Source: Thermococcus sp. 18S1
Lineage (GTDB): Archaea > Methanobacteriota_B > Thermococci > Thermococcales > Thermococcaceae
DNA: 64,000 nt
Assembly: GCF_012027645.1 (NCBI RefSeq)
Contig: NZ_SNUU01000001.1
Location: 124,001-188,000, forward strand
Direction of reading: 5' to 3'
Below the pieces are notes generated by a model. That model saw nothing but the letters and a program-made list of their open reading frames with translations, searched no databases and was not told where the DNA came from. Below, one piece after another: positions 45,106 through 54,547 of the stretch; within the stretch, counting starts at the first letter, position 1; each line of letters begins with the position of its first letter. The position numbers and the translations under genes are program-made.

Positions 45106-45792
45106 TCAGTCAAGGAAGCCCAAGGCTTCTTCAATCTTCACTATCTCGGGTCCGGTGGTCAGGTGCCCAACGACGACACCGTGAGAGTTCGCCAGCATGC
45201 AGGAACCAACGAAGGGAACGCCCATGTTGGCGGTTCCGACGTAGATATCAACCTTGAACAGGTCGCGGAGCCACTCGAGCTCCTCGTCGGTCGCTTCGGG
45301 GTGAACGAGTCCGCCCCTGTTGGTGACCACTCCAACGCTTCCAACCGCGTGGAAGTCACCTATCATGCCCCTCTCGACCTCGACGCCGAGTACATCCTCG
45401 AGCCTCTTGGCCTCCTCGCGGCTGAACTTTGCACTCACCAGCGCCGCCCTGTCGTTGGCGAGGATGAGGTTGCCGAAGGCTGTGAGGGTGCTCTGGAACG
45501 GGACTATCTCGGTATCAATCCCGTACTCTTTGAGCTGGCCGTTTATCTTCTCCAGCTCTGCGTCCCACGCGTACCAGGGGACGATCATTGCGTTGGAGTT
45601 CCCGGCCGCGAATATACCCACTATGCGGGACTTCATTATGCTCGTTTCAATGAGTGGAACCTTGAGAACCTCCCTGAGAACCTCGAGCTTCTTCTCGCCG
45701 AGGCCCTCCCTGATAAGGGCTAGCCTGTCGGTGGCGGTGCCGTAAACGCCAAGATATGGAGAGTTCTCAAAATCGAGCCTTTCTATGTGCAT
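45106..45792 (-). CDS. Translation initiation factor aIF6
   Basis: 228 residues; binds the large subunit and prevents premature joining with the small one. Five-fold repeated alpha/beta structure (pentein) is visible as five similar modules, for example NSPYLGVYGTATDRLALI, SRIVGIFAAGNSNAMIVP and GNLILANDRAALVSAKF. 17 bases before LX and 27 after L31e, all one operon. Confidence 0.97.
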   Translation of the reverse strand: MHIERLDFENSPYLGVYGTATDRLALIREGLGEKKLEVLREVLKVPLIETSIMKSRIVGIFAAGNSNAMIVPWYAWDAELEKINGQLKEYGIDTEIVPFQSTLTAFGNLILANDRAALVSAKFSREEAKRLEDVLGVEVERGMIGDFHAVGSVGVVTNRGGLVHPEATDEELEWLRDLFKVDIYVGTANMGVPFVGSCMLANSHGVVVGHLTTGPEIVKIEEALGFLD

Positions 45793-45819
45793 CTCGTCAC
45801 CTCGTTAAATTAAAAGTAA

Positions 45820-46089
45820 TCAGGCGAGGGAGACCTTGGCAATCCTCTTGCCCTCTTCCTCTTCGACAACGACCTTGACGCGGAGCTTGTTGGGCGGCTT
45901 CTCCGCTCCGCGCTCCCAGAGCTTCTCGTTGACGTCGGTGCCGATGATGACCTCGTCGGCCTTGGCGTGCCTGGCTATCCACTCGCGGACGAACTTGGCA
46001 GCCCTCGGGGCCCTCTTCCAGCGCGGAACGCGCTTCTTTATCTTCTTGATGGGAACGACGAATATGACTTCCTCTCCGGGCTTGATCAT
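45820..46089 (-). CDS. rpl31e: Ribosomal protein L31e
   Basis: 89 residues. [67 protein letters not shown] is the L31e family in full. It lies next to the polypeptide exit tunnel in the archaeal ribosome. Preceded by L39e (10-base gap). Confidence 0.98.
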   Translation of the reverse strand: MIKPGEEVIFVVPIKKIKKRVPRWKRAPRAAKFVREWIARHAKADEVIIGTDVNEKLWERGAEKPPNKLRVKVVVEEEEGKRIAKVSLA

Positions 46090-46099
46090 CTAAATCACC

Positions 46100-46255
46100 T
46101 CACTCCTTAAGCTTGGTCCTCCTCCACATCCTTCTCTTCGGGTGGGTCATGACCTTCCTGTTGGTCTTGACGATGACCCAGACCGGAATGCGCCTGTTCT
46201 GCTTGGCGGCCTTGGCAAGTCTGAGCTTCTTCGCAAGCGGCTTGTTTCTCGCCAT
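46100..46255 (-). CDS. rpl39e: Ribosomal protein L39e
   Basis: 51 residues: [51 protein letters not shown], the whole L39e family consensus, which lines the exit tunnel. Too short for usual gene calls. GGGAGGTG precedes the ATG and a TATA (GCTTAAAAAAG) lies at about 46308-46318. First gene of the operon with L31e, aIF6 and LX. Confidence 0.97.
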   Translation of the reverse strand: MARNKPLAKKLRLAKAAKQNRRIPVWVIVKTNRKVMTHPKRRMWRRTKLKE

Positions 46256-46374
46256 AACTACACCTCCCGGGATTATCATGATGCCTGTTGATGCTTTGGG
46301 TATTCTTTTTTAAGCTTTTTCGTGGGGTTTTAAGGTTTTCTGAAGGGGCTGGGTAGAAAAGAAAAGGACGAAAA

Positions 46375-48063
46375 TCAGAATATCAGCGGTGCCCTGTACT
46401 CGCCCCAGACCTCGCGGAGGACGTCCGTAACTTCGCCGAGGGTCGCGAGGTGTCTGTGGGCCTCGATGATGTAGGGCATGAGGTTCTCGTCCTCGGTTTC
46501 GGCCGCCTTCCTGAGCTTATCGAGGGCCTCCTCGACCTTCTTGTTATCGCGCTCGGAGCGGAGCTTCTTGAGCCTCTCGACCTGCTTCTCCCTGATGCTC
46601 GGGTCGACCTTGAGTATCTCAACGTCGAGCGGTTCATCAACGATGAACTCGTTGACGCCGACGATGATGCGCTTCTTCTCCTCAACTTCCCTCTGGTACT
46701 TGTAAGCGCTCTCCGCTATCTCCTTCTGGATGTAGCCCCTCTCGATGGCCCTCATCATGCCGCCCATCTTCTGAATCTTCTCGATGTACTTGAGGGCCTC
46801 CTCGTAGATGTGGTCGGTGAGCCACTCGATGTAGTACGAGCCTCCGAGCGGGTCTATGGTGTCAACGACACCGCTCTCGTAGGCGATGATCTGCTGGGTC
46901 CTGAGGGCTATCCTCACGCTCTTCTCGGTCGGAAGGCTCAAAGCCTCATCGTAGGAGTTGGTGTGAAGTGACTGTGTTCCGCCGAGGACAGCTGCGAGAG
47001 CCTGTATGGCGACCCTGACTATGTTGTTCTCCGGCTGCTGGGCGGTGAGCGTTGAACCAGCCGTCTGGGTGTGGAAGCGCAGGAGCATTGAGCGCGGGTT
47101 CTTGGCGTTGAACCACTCCTTCATGATGTATGCCCAGAGCCTTCTCGCGGCCCTGAACTTGGCTATCTCCTCAAGGAAGTTGTTGTGGGCGTTGAAGAAG
47201 AAGCTCAGCCTTCCGGCGAACTTGTCAACGTCCATGCCCCTGTCTATGACGGCCTTAACGTACTCAATACCGTCGGCGAGGGTGAACGCAACCTCCTGAA
47301 CCGCGTTGGCACCGGCCTCGCGGATGTGGTAGCCGCTTATTGAAATCGGGTTCCACTTCGGCACGTGCTCGGCGCAGTACATGATGATGTCAGTGGTCAG
47401 CCTCATGCTCGGCTGCGGCGGGAATATGTAGGTTCCTCTCGCTATGTACTCCTTCAGGATGTCGTTCTGAACGGTTCCGCGGAGCTGGTTTGGCTGGACG
47501 CCCTGCTCCTCGGCAACGAGGATGTACATGGCGAGGAGGTTTGCCGCGGTCGAGTTTATGGTCATGCTCGTCGAAACCTTGTCGAGCGGGATTCCGTCGA
47601 AGAGGACGCGCATGTCCCAGAGGGAGTCGATGGCGACACCGACCTTTCCAACCTCACCCTCACTCATCGGGTGGTCGGAGTCGTAACCTATCTGGGTCGG
47701 CAGGTCAAAGGCGACGCTCAGACCGGTCTGCCCCTGCTCGAGGAGGTATTTGTAGCGCCTGTTGGATTCTTCAGCGGTTCCGAAACCGGCGTACTGCCTC
47801 ATGGTCCAGAAGCGGCCGCGGTACATGGTGGCGTAGACACCGCGGGTGAACGGGTACTCACCGGGGAAGCCGAGCTTTTCGAGGTAATCCCAGTCCTCGC
47901 CGAGGTCAGCGGGAGTGTAGGTGCGCTTTATTTCAAAACCGTCGTCGGTCATGAACTTCTCCTTTCTCTCGGGCCTCTTCTCGATGAACTTTTTAACCGT
48001 CGTTTCGTCCCAGCGCTTTTCCTCCTCCCTAATCTTCGCGAGCTTCTCCTTATCGAAAGTCAT
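46375..48063 (-). CDS. Methylmalonyl-CoA mutase, large (catalytic) subunit
   Basis: 562 residues; converts (R)-methylmalonyl-CoA to succinyl-CoA by an adenosylcobalamin radical mechanism. TIM barrel with [44 protein letters not shown] and [33 protein letters not shown]. It lacks the B12-binding domain, supplied by the protein at 10456-10887. ATG at 48063 follows GGTGG; TATA TTTTTATA at 48096-48103. It shares the upstream 30-bp element with the small-subunit gene. Confidence 0.98.
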   Translation of the reverse strand: MTFDKEKLAKIREEEKRWDETTVKKFIEKRPERKEKFMTDDGFEIKRTYTPADLGEDWDYLEKLGFPGEYPFTRGVYATMYRGRFWTMRQYAGFGTAEESNRRYKYLLEQGQTGLSVAFDLPTQIGYDSDHPMSEGEVGKVGVAIDSLWDMRVLFDGIPLDKVSTSMTINSTAANLLAMYILVAEEQGVQPNQLRGTVQNDILKEYIARGTYIFPPQPSMRLTTDIIMYCAEHVPKWNPISISGYHIREAGANAVQEVAFTLADGIEYVKAVIDRGMDVDKFAGRLSFFFNAHNNFLEEIAKFRAARRLWAYIMKEWFNAKNPRSMLLRFHTQTAGSTLTAQQPENNIVRVAIQALAAVLGGTQSLHTNSYDEALSLPTEKSVRIALRTQQIIAYESGVVDTIDPLGGSYYIEWLTDHIYEEALKYIEKIQKMGGMMRAIERGYIQKEIAESAYKYQREVEEKKRIIVGVNEFIVDEPLDVEILKVDPSIREKQVERLKKLRSERDNKKVEEALDKLRKAAETEDENLMPYIIEAHRHLATLGEVTDVLREVWGEYRAPLIF

Positions 48064-48119
48064 GCCTACCACCTGCCCCTATTTGGGTGCCGGCCTATAA
48101 AAAGCTTTTACATACCTAA

Positions 48120-48149
48120 AGGTTGGGCTTGACGTTGGATAAATTATCC
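48120..48149 (-). promoter_or_regulatory. Shared 30-bp element upstream of mutase large subunit
   Basis: Second copy of the element at 10943-10972: 24 of 30 positions agree (AGGTT, GCTT, ACGTTGGATA, TCC). The core GGATAAATTATCC (48137-48149) is 33 bases upstream of the TATA. Equal spacing at two separated genes is hard to explain without a shared regulator that activates from upstream. Confidence 0.72.
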
Positions 48150-48150
48150 A

Positions 48151-48963
48151 TCACTCGGGAAAGTCGCGGTTTACGAGCACCGCCCAGGCAGTGGCCAGGA
48201 AGAGAGCCACAACGGCGCCGAAGAAGACGGCCGTATGAGAGGGATTTCCGACGAAGGCACTCAGGTCAACCTTATCGAACCCGGCCTTCAGCAGAACCAC
48301 CGTCTGGTAGCCAAGGGTATAGCGTTCTGGATTTTTAACGTAGGGAATCTGGGGCAGGAGGAACTGGAGGAGGAACACAACTCCGAAGGTAGCCAGCGAG
48401 GCGTAGAGCGGGCGCGTTATGATGACCGAAATCAGCATCGCCAGTGCTCCGAGGGCGGCCAGAACTAGGAGCGTCGCTCCCATGGCGAGAAGGAAGTCGG
48501 GCAGGCCCTTCCAGAGACCGTCCGCGCCGGTATCGTAAACTACCGGGTTGTAGAGCCAGATGACGGTGTAGGGAACCCCAAAGAGAACCGCGAGGGCACC
48601 GAGTCCCGCGAGGAACTTAGCCATGACAACCTCGCTGAGCCTCACCGGCCTCGCAAGCAGCACCCTTATCGTCCCCCTGTCTATCTCGCCCGCGAGGAGG
48701 TCGCTCATGAGGATTATCGCGATGAGCTGGCCGATTATGCCGAGCCAGTAGTTGGGGACCAGGTCGAGCATGAGTGCCTGAAACGACTTGAGCATGGCAT
48801 CAACACCGGTTCCTGAGGCATTCGGGCTGAGGAGGTAGATGAACGCGGGAAAGAACGTGACAAGGAAGAGAACCTTGAGCTTCCTTGAGCGAACCAATCT
48901 CCTGAACTCGCTCTCAAAGACCACCCAGAGGGCGCTCTGGAAGGGCTTCAGCTCATCGCTCAT
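48151..48963 (-). CDS. ABC-2 type transporter permease
   Basis: 270 residues with six membrane helices. The first cytoplasmic segment ends in LVRSRKLKVLFLVTFFPAFIYLL; later LLAGEIDRGTIRVLLARPVRLSEVVMAKFLAGLG is the ABC-2 permease signature (loop between helices 2 and 3). Its ATG overlaps the ATPase stop codon by 4 bases, so it is translated with it. Substrate unknown; similar pairs export drugs, lipids or Na+. Confidence 0.92.
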   Translation of the reverse strand: MSDELKPFQSALWVVFESEFRRLVRSRKLKVLFLVTFFPAFIYLLSPNASGTGVDAMLKSFQALMLDLVPNYWLGIIGQLIAIILMSDLLAGEIDRGTIRVLLARPVRLSEVVMAKFLAGLGALAVLFGVPYTVIWLYNPVVYDTGADGLWKGLPDFLLAMGATLLVLAALGALAMLISVIITRPLYASLATFGVVFLLQFLLPQIPYVKNPERYTLGYQTVVLLKAGFDKVDLSAFVGNPSHTAVFFGAVVALFLATAWAVLVNRDFPE

Positions 48964-49898
48964 TCCTTCCACCCCACGTTGAAGCGCTTCATCAGGATTC
49001 TCTCCAGCGGACTCGTATGGGACTTGAAGAGCTTGAGGGCGAGTCCCTCCTCGGCCAGAAAGGCGGGCAGCTCAAAGAAGAACCGCTCCGCGAACCTCTC
49101 GTCGAGCTTCACCCTGAGGATCCCTTCCTCTTCCCAGGCTTCCCTTACGTAGACCTTGTCCTTCAAGAACTCAAGGAGCTTCCCGTTGTCCGAGACAACA
49201 ACGTCGTAATCAGTCCCCTCAACGTTCACCAGATCCCTAACGCGCCCCTGTTCGATGAGCTGGCCGTCCTTGATCAGGCCGACGTGGTTGCACATCCTCT
49301 CTATCTCACTGACTATGTGCGAGCTTATGAAGATGGTCTTTCCGGCCTTGGCCAGCTCCAGAACCTTGCCGATAAACTCCATTCTCCCGAGAGGGTCAAG
49401 GTTGCTCGTGGGCTCGTCGAGAATCAGAAGTTCCGGGTTTCCGAGGAGGGCCATGGCAAAGGTAACCCTCTGCCTCTGGCCGCTTGAGAGCTCCCTTATC
49501 CTGTTGAAGGCCAGTTTTCCAACTCCCGTGTAGGCCATCAGCTCCCTAGTCTGCTTTATTGCCTCCTCCTTCGGAAGTCCAAGGAGACGGCCCATGTACG
49601 TCAGGAACTCGAAGATCGTCATGTCTTCATACGCGAGGGGCTTTTCGGGCATGTAGCCGACCTTCCGCATTATTTCGACCCTCTCACCCGGCATATCGAG
49701 ACCAAAGATCCTTATCTCGCCGTAGGTCGGCTTCAGAGCCCCTGTAAGCATCTTTATTGTGGTGGTCTTCCCGGCGCCGTTGGGGCCTAGAAAGCCGTAG
49801 ACCGCACCTTTGGGAACCCTGAGGTTGAGATGGTACACAACGTTCATCCTGCCGAAGAACTTGGTGAGCTTCTCAGTCTCGATGATGTAAGTGGACAT
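48960..49898 (-). CDS. ABC transporter ATP-binding protein
   Basis: 312 residues. Walker A GPNGAGKTTTIK, Q-loop MPEKPLAYEDMT, signature LSSGQRQRVTFA, Walker B LLILDEPTSNLDPLG and H-loop SSHIVSEIE are all present; a C-terminal domain of about 95 residues follows, typical of the DrrA/CcmA (ABC-2) class. It forms a homodimer that drives the downstream permease. The divergent SNM1-like gene starts 64 bases away. Confidence 0.96.
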   Translation of the reverse strand: MSTYIIETEKLTKFFGRMNVVYHLNLRVPKGAVYGFLGPNGAGKTTTIKMLTGALKPTYGEIRIFGLDMPGERVEIMRKVGYMPEKPLAYEDMTIFEFLTYMGRLLGLPKEEAIKQTRELMAYTGVGKLAFNRIRELSSGQRQRVTFAMALLGNPELLILDEPTSNLDPLGRMEFIGKVLELAKAGKTIFISSHIVSEIERMCNHVGLIKDGQLIEQGRVRDLVNVEGTDYDVVVSDNGKLLEFLKDKVYVREAWEEEGILRVKLDERFAERFFFELPAFLAEEGLALKLFKSHTSPLERILMKRFNVGWKE

Positions 49899-49962
49899 CT
49901 CAACACCCAGAGGAATATCGAAACGAAGCTAAATAAGGGTTTCGGGGGCTTATATTCAAGTA

Positions 49963-50820
49963 ATGATAATAGGTAACGTCGGCCTCGACAGCTCCGCAAA
50001 GCTCGCCTTCCAGAGCCACGCCCACACCGACCACTTCGTCAGCGGCGAGGTTATCTACTCCACCAGGGCGACCAAGTTCCTCAGCCACCTCAGGAAGGGC
50101 GGCTTTTACAGGGAAATCGAGTTCGGAAAGAGGTTCTACCTCGGCGATTTCAAGGCGAAGCTCTACCCAGCTGGCCACATGCTCGGCTCGGCCGGTATAA
50201 AGCTGTGGCTCGAAAACGGGACGCTGTTCTACACCGGCGACACCAAGTGGTTCAAGCTCAGAACGGCCGAGAAGAGCCGCTTCCCGGGTGCGGACTTCCT
50301 GGTAATCGAGGCCACCTTCGGCGTTCCGCACTTCACGTTTCCAACACCGAGGGAGGCCGAAAAGAAGCTGATAGCCTTCGTCGAGGAAGCCCTTGAAAGG
50401 GGCAAGAGACCTGTTCTCTACGTCAACCAGATGGGGAAAGCCCAGGAGGTCATGAAAATACTCGATCTTCACGGCTACACCGTCAAAGCATCGAGAGAGA
50501 TGATCAAGGTGGCGCGCGTTTATTCGAAGTTCGGCCTCTCCTTCGGCAACATATCGACCGATGGCGAGGTCGTCCTGCGTTCCTACCGCTCGCCCCGGGT
50601 TGAGAACTCCCTCTCCCCCTGGGAGCTTACGGTTTCCGGTTTTGGGAGGCTTAAACTCAGCAACCACGCCGATTTCTGGGAGCTGATGAGGATCGTGGAG
50701 AGGGTAAAGCCGGAGAGGGTTTTCACGGTTTACGGCTTCGCCGAGGAGTTCGCAAGGATCCTCCGGGGACTCGGCTACGATGCCACACATATAGAACCCA
50801 ACGAAAGCTTTAAATTTTAG
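49963..50820 (+). CDS. MBL-fold nuclease, SNM1/Artemis-like
   Basis: 285 residues. Metallo-beta-lactamase motif SHAHTDHFVSG (HxHxDH), GHMLGSAG (motif 3), YTGDTKWFK, and a beta-CASP-type part with VIEATFGVPHFTFPTPREAEKKLIAF and a final HIEP-like strand (AKERFTVYG; SNHADFWEL, a putative His in motif C). Homologues are predicted 5' exonucleases or RNA 3'-end processing factors. TATA GCTAAATAAGG ends about 25 bases before the ATG, so probably leaderless. Confidence 0.88.
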   Translation: MIIGNVGLDSSAKLAFQSHAHTDHFVSGEVIYSTRATKFLSHLRKGGFYREIEFGKRFYLGDFKAKLYPAGHMLGSAGIKLWLENGTLFYTGDTKWFKLRTAEKSRFPGADFLVIEATFGVPHFTFPTPREAEKKLIAFVEEALERGKRPVLYVNQMGKAQEVMKILDLHGYTVKASREMIKVARVYSKFGLSFGNISTDGEVVLRSYRSPRVENSLSPWELTVSGFGRLKLSNHADFWELMRIVERVKPERVFTVYGFAEEFARILRGLGYDATHIEPNESFKF

Positions 50821-50864
50821 TAACAACTGGGGATTAAAGTCGAAAAGTTTATAAAGGATCAGCT

Positions 50865-50888
50865 TTTAGTTACTGGTGGTAACCAAAA
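50865..50888 (+). promoter_or_regulatory. Phr heat-shock repressor site at hsp20
   Basis: The arms TTTAGTTAC (50865-50873) and GTAACCAAA (50879-50887) match in 8 of 9 positions. The three conserved blocks of the Phr site are all found in order: TTTA, TGGTAA (50877-50882) and AAAA (50885-50888). The TATA TTTATAAA (50848-50855) is upstream, so TGGTAA falls at the expected transcription start. Phr represses hsp20 in Pyrococcus until heat shock (established). Confidence 0.82.
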
Positions 50889-50907
50889 GGTTGAGGGGGG
50901 TGAGAGC

Positions 50908-51393
50908 ATGGTCTGGAGGAGGGACCGCTACTGGGACCCCTTCGACCTGATGAGGGAGATTCAGGAGGAGATCGACGCCATCTTCAGGGACATCATGCGC
51001 GGACCGAGGCTCTGGAGCACCGGGGAGCCCGAACGCTACGAGTTCGTGGGTGAAACGTGGAGAGAGCCCTTCGTGGACATCTTCGACCGCGGTGACAGGT
51101 TCGGCATAACCGTCGAGCTCCCCGGCGTCAGGAAGGAGGACATCAAGCTCCGCGTTACGGAGGACACCGTCTACCTCGAAGCCCAGGTGAGGCGCGAGAA
51201 GGAGCTTGAAACCGAGGGGGCCATAAGGATCGAGCGCTACTACAGCGGTTACAGGAGGATCATCAGGCTCCCCGAGAAGGTCATCCCGGAGAAGACCAAG
51301 GCGCGCTACAACAACGGCGTCCTTGAGATAGAGATACCCAAGAAGAAGCCGAGCAAGGGCGAGGGCGAAGGCTTCGAGGTTAAGATCGAGTAA
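50908..51393 (+). CDS. Small heat shock protein Hsp20
   Basis: 161 residues; ATP-independent holdase that forms large oligomers. N-terminal Trp/Arg-rich segment (WRRDRYWDPFDLMREIQEEIDAIF), alpha-crystallin domain (RFGITVELPGVRKEDIKLRVTEDTVYLEAQVRREKELE, with PGV and the later RYNNGVLEIEIPKKKP containing the conserved A-x-x-x-N-G-V-L). GGGGGTGAGAGC precedes the ATG. Followed by a strong terminator hairpin. Confidence 0.97.
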   Translation: MVWRRDRYWDPFDLMREIQEEIDAIFRDIMRGPRLWSTGEPERYEFVGETWREPFVDIFDRGDRFGITVELPGVRKEDIKLRVTEDTVYLEAQVRREKELETEGAIRIERYYSGYRRIIRLPEKVIPEKTKARYNNGVLEIEIPKKKPSKGEGEGFEVKIE

Positions 51394-51396
51394 TAG

Positions 51397-51427
51397 GGAA
51401 GACAAGGGGGACACCCCCTTATCTTCC
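51397..51427 (+). terminator. Long hairpin after hsp20
   Basis: GGAAGA at 51397-51402 pairs with TCTTCC at 51422-51427, then a C-A mismatch, then AAGGGGG (51404-51410) with CCCCCTT (51414-51420) around ACA. That is 13 paired bases plus one mismatch, starting 4 bases after the hsp20 stop, so it is a likely transcription terminator or mRNA-stabilising stem. Confidence 0.65.
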
Positions 51428-51446
51428 TCTACCATCAACCCCCGTA

Positions 51447-51504
51447 GTGGGGCTTCGCCCCACGACCCCGCTTTAATTTAAAACCGGAGGGGGCTCCGCC
51501 CCCT
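51447..51504. repeat. Tandem GC-hairpin elements (CTTCG/CTCCG modules)
   Basis: Two stem-loops of the same design: GTGGGGC-TTC-GCCCCAC (51447-51463) and AGGGGGC-TCC-GCCCCCT (51488-51504), each followed by a C-rich tail (ACGACCCCG and GCAACCCCC). They lie between hsp20 and CDC48-B. This stem-tail style is common in intergenic DNA of many prokaryotes, where it forms REP-like elements or terminators; I did not see it elsewhere in the window. Confidence 0.6.
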
Positions 51505-51576
51505 GCAACCCCCAGGTAAAATGAAAACGTTAAATCTCACGATCATCGGTCATGGAAAGTTTGGAGGTGGTGAAAG

Positions 51577-53964
51577 ATGACCGAAAAGAGAGAGGTCAAG
51601 CTCAAGGTTGCCTCTGCCTATCAGCGTGACGTTGGCAGGGGAATAGTTAGGATAGACCGCAAAGCCATGCGCGATATTGGAGTCCAGAGCGGTGATATCA
51701 TCGAGATAATCGGAACCAAGAACACTGCCGCCGTCGTCTGGCCGGCCTATCCGGAGGACGAAGGGCTGGGCATCATCAGAATGGATGGAACCATAAGGAA
51801 AAACTCTGGCGTCGGCCTCGGCGATGAGGTTACGGTGAGAAAGGCCGAGGTCAAGGAAGCAAAGAAGGTCATCGTAGCCCCGACCGAGCCGATTCGCTTC
51901 GGCCACGACTTCGTTGAGTGGTTCCACAGCAGGCTCGTCGGAAGGCCCGTCGTTAGAGGGGACTACATCAAGGTCGGCATCCTCGGCCAGGAGCTGACCT
52001 TCGTGGTCACCGCGACGACTCCAGCCGGAATAGTCCAGATAACCGAGTTCACCGAGTTCACGGTCAGCGAAAAGCCGGTCAAGGAGGTCTCCAAGACTGC
52101 CGCGCTAGGAGTGACCTACGAGGACATAGGCGGCCTCAAGGACGTCATCCAGAAGGTCAGGGAGATGATTGAGCTTCCGCTCAAGCACCCGGAGATATTC
52201 GAGAAGCTCGGTATCGAGCCGCCGAAGGGTGTCCTGCTCTACGGTCCGCCTGGAACCGGTAAGACTCTCCTCGCAAAGGCCGTAGCGAACGAGGCCAACG
52301 CCCACTTCATAGCCATCAACGGGCCGGAGATAATGAGCAAGTACTACGGCGAGAGCGAGGAGCGCCTTAGGGAGGTCTTCAAGGAGGCCGAAGAGAACGC
52401 GCCGGCGATAATCTTCATAGACGAGATTGACGCCATCGCCCCCAAGAGAGAGGAGACCCACGGCGAGGTCGAGAAGCGCGTCGTCAGCCAGCTGCTCACC
52501 CTGATGGACGGTCTCAAGAGCCGCGGAAAGGTCATAGTTATCGCCGCCACCAACAGGCCGGACGCCATAGACCCGGCACTGAGGAGGCCCGGAAGGTTCG
52601 ACCGCGAGCTTGAGGTCGGGGTTCCCGACAAGGCCGGCAGGAAGGAGATACTCCAGATACACACGAGGGGAATGCCCATCGAGCCCGAGTTCAGAAAGGG
52701 CAGGGTCATCGAGATACTGGAGGAGCTGGAGAGGAACGACGCCTACCGCGAGAGCGCCGAGAGGGCCCTGATGAAGGTTAAGGATGCCAAGGACGCGGAG
52801 ATTCCTGAGATACTCAAGGGCATAGACGAGAAGCTCTACGACGAGGTCAAGGCCAGGCTCATCGATGGACTCCTTGAGGAGCTGGCTGAAGTCACCCACG
52901 GCTTCGTCGGTGCCGACTTGGCCGCACTCGCGAGAGAGGCAGCGATGGCAGCACTCAGGAGGCTCATCAAGGAGGGCAAGATAGACTTCGAGGCAGAGCA
53001 CATACCCAAGGAAGTCCTTGAGGAGCTCAGGGTCACCAGGAAGGACTTCTACGAGGCGCTGAAGATGGTCGAGCCGTCAGCCCTCAGGGAGGTGCTCCTT
53101 GAGGTTCCGAACATCCGGTGGGACGACATCGGCGGCCTTGAGGACGTGAAGGAGGAGCTCCGCGAGGCAGTTGAGTGGCCGCTCAAGTACCCGGAGGCCT
53201 TCATGGGACTCGGAATCACTCCGCCGAAGGGCATACTCCTCTACGGTCCGCCCGGAACGGGTAAGACACTCCTCGCAAAGGCCGTGGCAAACGAGAGTGA
53301 GGCGAACTTCATAGCCATCAAGGGTCCAGAGGTGCTGAGCAAGTGGGTCGGCGAGAGCGAGAAGAACATCAGGGAAATATTCAGGAAGGCGAGACAGGCG
53401 GCTCCGACGGTGATATTCATCGACGAGATCGACGCTATCGCTCCGCGCAGGGGAACCGACGTCAACCGTGTCACCGACAGGCTCATCAACCAGCTGCTCA
53501 CGGAGATGGATGGAATCCAGGAGAACAGCGGCGTCGTGGTTATAGCGGCCACCAACAGACCGGACATCATAGACCCGGCCCTGCTCAGACCGGGTAGATT
53601 CGACAGGCTCATACTCGTTCCAGCGCCGGACGAGAAGGCCAGACTGGAGATATTCAAGGTTCACACCAGAAGGGTTCCACTGGCCGAAGACGTCAGCCTC
53701 GAAGAGCTCGCCAAGAGGACCGAGGGCTACACCGGTGCCGACATCGAGGCCGTGGTGAGAGAGGCTGCGATGCTCGCTATGCGCCGTGCACTGCAGGAGG
53801 GCATCATCAGGCCCGGCATGAAGGCCGACGAGATAAGGGGGAAGGTCAAGGTAACGATGAAGGACTTTGAGGAGGCCATGAAGAAGATAGGCCCCAGCGT
53901 GAGCGAGGAGACGATGGAGTACTACAGGAAGATTCAGGAGCAGTTCAAGCAGTCGCGCGGTTGA
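51577..53964 (+). CDS. CDC48/VCP-type AAA ATPase (paralogue B)
   Basis: 795 residues. Same layout as the copy at 31869-34382: barrel ([32 protein letters not shown]), D1 and D2 with [13 protein letters not shown] and [14 protein letters not shown] / [14 protein letters not shown]. The D1 helical insertion is also present ([31 protein letters not shown]...). Its Pyrococcus homologue is a reported heat-shock target of Phr, but no clear Phr site is seen directly upstream; a TATA-like CGTTAAATC lies at about 51528-51536. GGAGGTGGTG precedes the ATG. Confidence 0.97.
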   Translation: MTEKREVKLKVASAYQRDVGRGIVRIDRKAMRDIGVQSGDIIEIIGTKNTAAVVWPAYPEDEGLGIIRMDGTIRKNSGVGLGDEVTVRKAEVKEAKKVIVAPTEPIRFGHDFVEWFHSRLVGRPVVRGDYIKVGILGQELTFVVTATTPAGIVQITEFTEFTVSEKPVKEVSKTAALGVTYEDIGGLKDVIQKVREMIELPLKHPEIFEKLGIEPPKGVLLYGPPGTGKTLLAKAVANEANAHFIAINGPEIMSKYYGESEERLREVFKEAEENAPAIIFIDEIDAIAPKREETHGEVEKRVVSQLLTLMDGLKSRGKVIVIAATNRPDAIDPALRRPGRFDRELEVGVPDKAGRKEILQIHTRGMPIEPEFRKGRVIEILEELERNDAYRESAERALMKVKDAKDAEIPEILKGIDEKLYDEVKARLIDGLLEELAEVTHGFVGADLAALAREAAMAALRRLIKEGKIDFEAEHIPKEVLEELRVTRKDFYEALKMVEPSALREVLLEVPNIRWDDIGGLEDVKEELREAVEWPLKYPEAFMGLGITPPKGILLYGPPGTGKTLLAKAVANESEANFIAIKGPEVLSKWVGESEKNIREIFRKARQAAPTVIFIDEIDAIAPRRGTDVNRVTDRLINQLLTEMDGIQENSGVVVIAATNRPDIIDPALLRPGRFDRLILVPAPDEKARLEIFKVHTRRVPLAEDVSLEELAKRTEGYTGADIEAVVREAAMLAMRRALQEGIIRPGMKADEIRGKVKVTMKDFEEAMKKIGPSVSEETMEYYRKIQEQFKQSRG

Positions 53965-54048
53965 CCACGAGACCCAGCGTTCGTACGGGCGAGGGGCCGA
54001 ACCCCCCAACCTTTTAACTTTTGAGACCGACTCTTCTACGGTGGTTCC

Positions 54049-54546
54049 ATGAACGTTAGAAGACTTGAGGTTCTTTTCGCGCTCACGCTGATTCTGATGA
54101 TGTACATCTATCCGCTGACCCTCATAGGCCTCTGGCTCCTCATGGGAGAGCTTCCGGAGTACAGGGAGGCCATCAAAAGGTCGCTCATCGTTTTCATCGC
54201 TTCACTCCCCCTCTACGGAGCTAAGATAGCCCTCGGAATCTCCGGATGGAGCAAAACCCTCGGAATAACTCCCGTGGAAGCGAGCCCCGCGGTGATAAAC
54301 ACGGTCCACGTGGTCTTTCTGGCCCTGCAGTTCCTGAGCCTCTACTTCCTCTACCGCGCCCTCTCCCGGATGTCCGACGACACCGGTGCGGAGATGCTGA
54401 AGACGGGTGGGCTCATGCTCCTGGTTGCCATACCGCTCCACTTCGCCACGATAACCGCGTACTTCGTTGCAACGTGGATGGGGCTAATTCTGATAATCTA
54501 CGGGCTTGAGCAGACGGTCGGCCCGCCCAACATCGGGAGGGCGTAG
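54049..54546 (+). CDS. Polytopic membrane protein, unknown
   Basis: 165 residues, four probable membrane helices (about 7-32, 42-63, 85-110 and 125-153); small loops with Arg/Glu. ATG follows GGTGGTTCC; TATA CCTTTTAACTTT at about 54009-54020. Convergent with the miniprotein gene that starts at 54697, ending 1 base before its stop. Family not recognised. Confidence 0.72.
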   Translation: MNVRRLEVLFALTLILMMYIYPLTLIGLWLLMGELPEYREAIKRSLIVFIASLPLYGAKIALGISGWSKTLGITPVEASPAVINTVHVVFLALQFLSLYFLYRALSRMSDDTGAEMLKTGGLMLLVAIPLHFATITAYFVATWMGLILIIYGLEQTVGPPNIGRA

Positions 54547-54547
54547 C

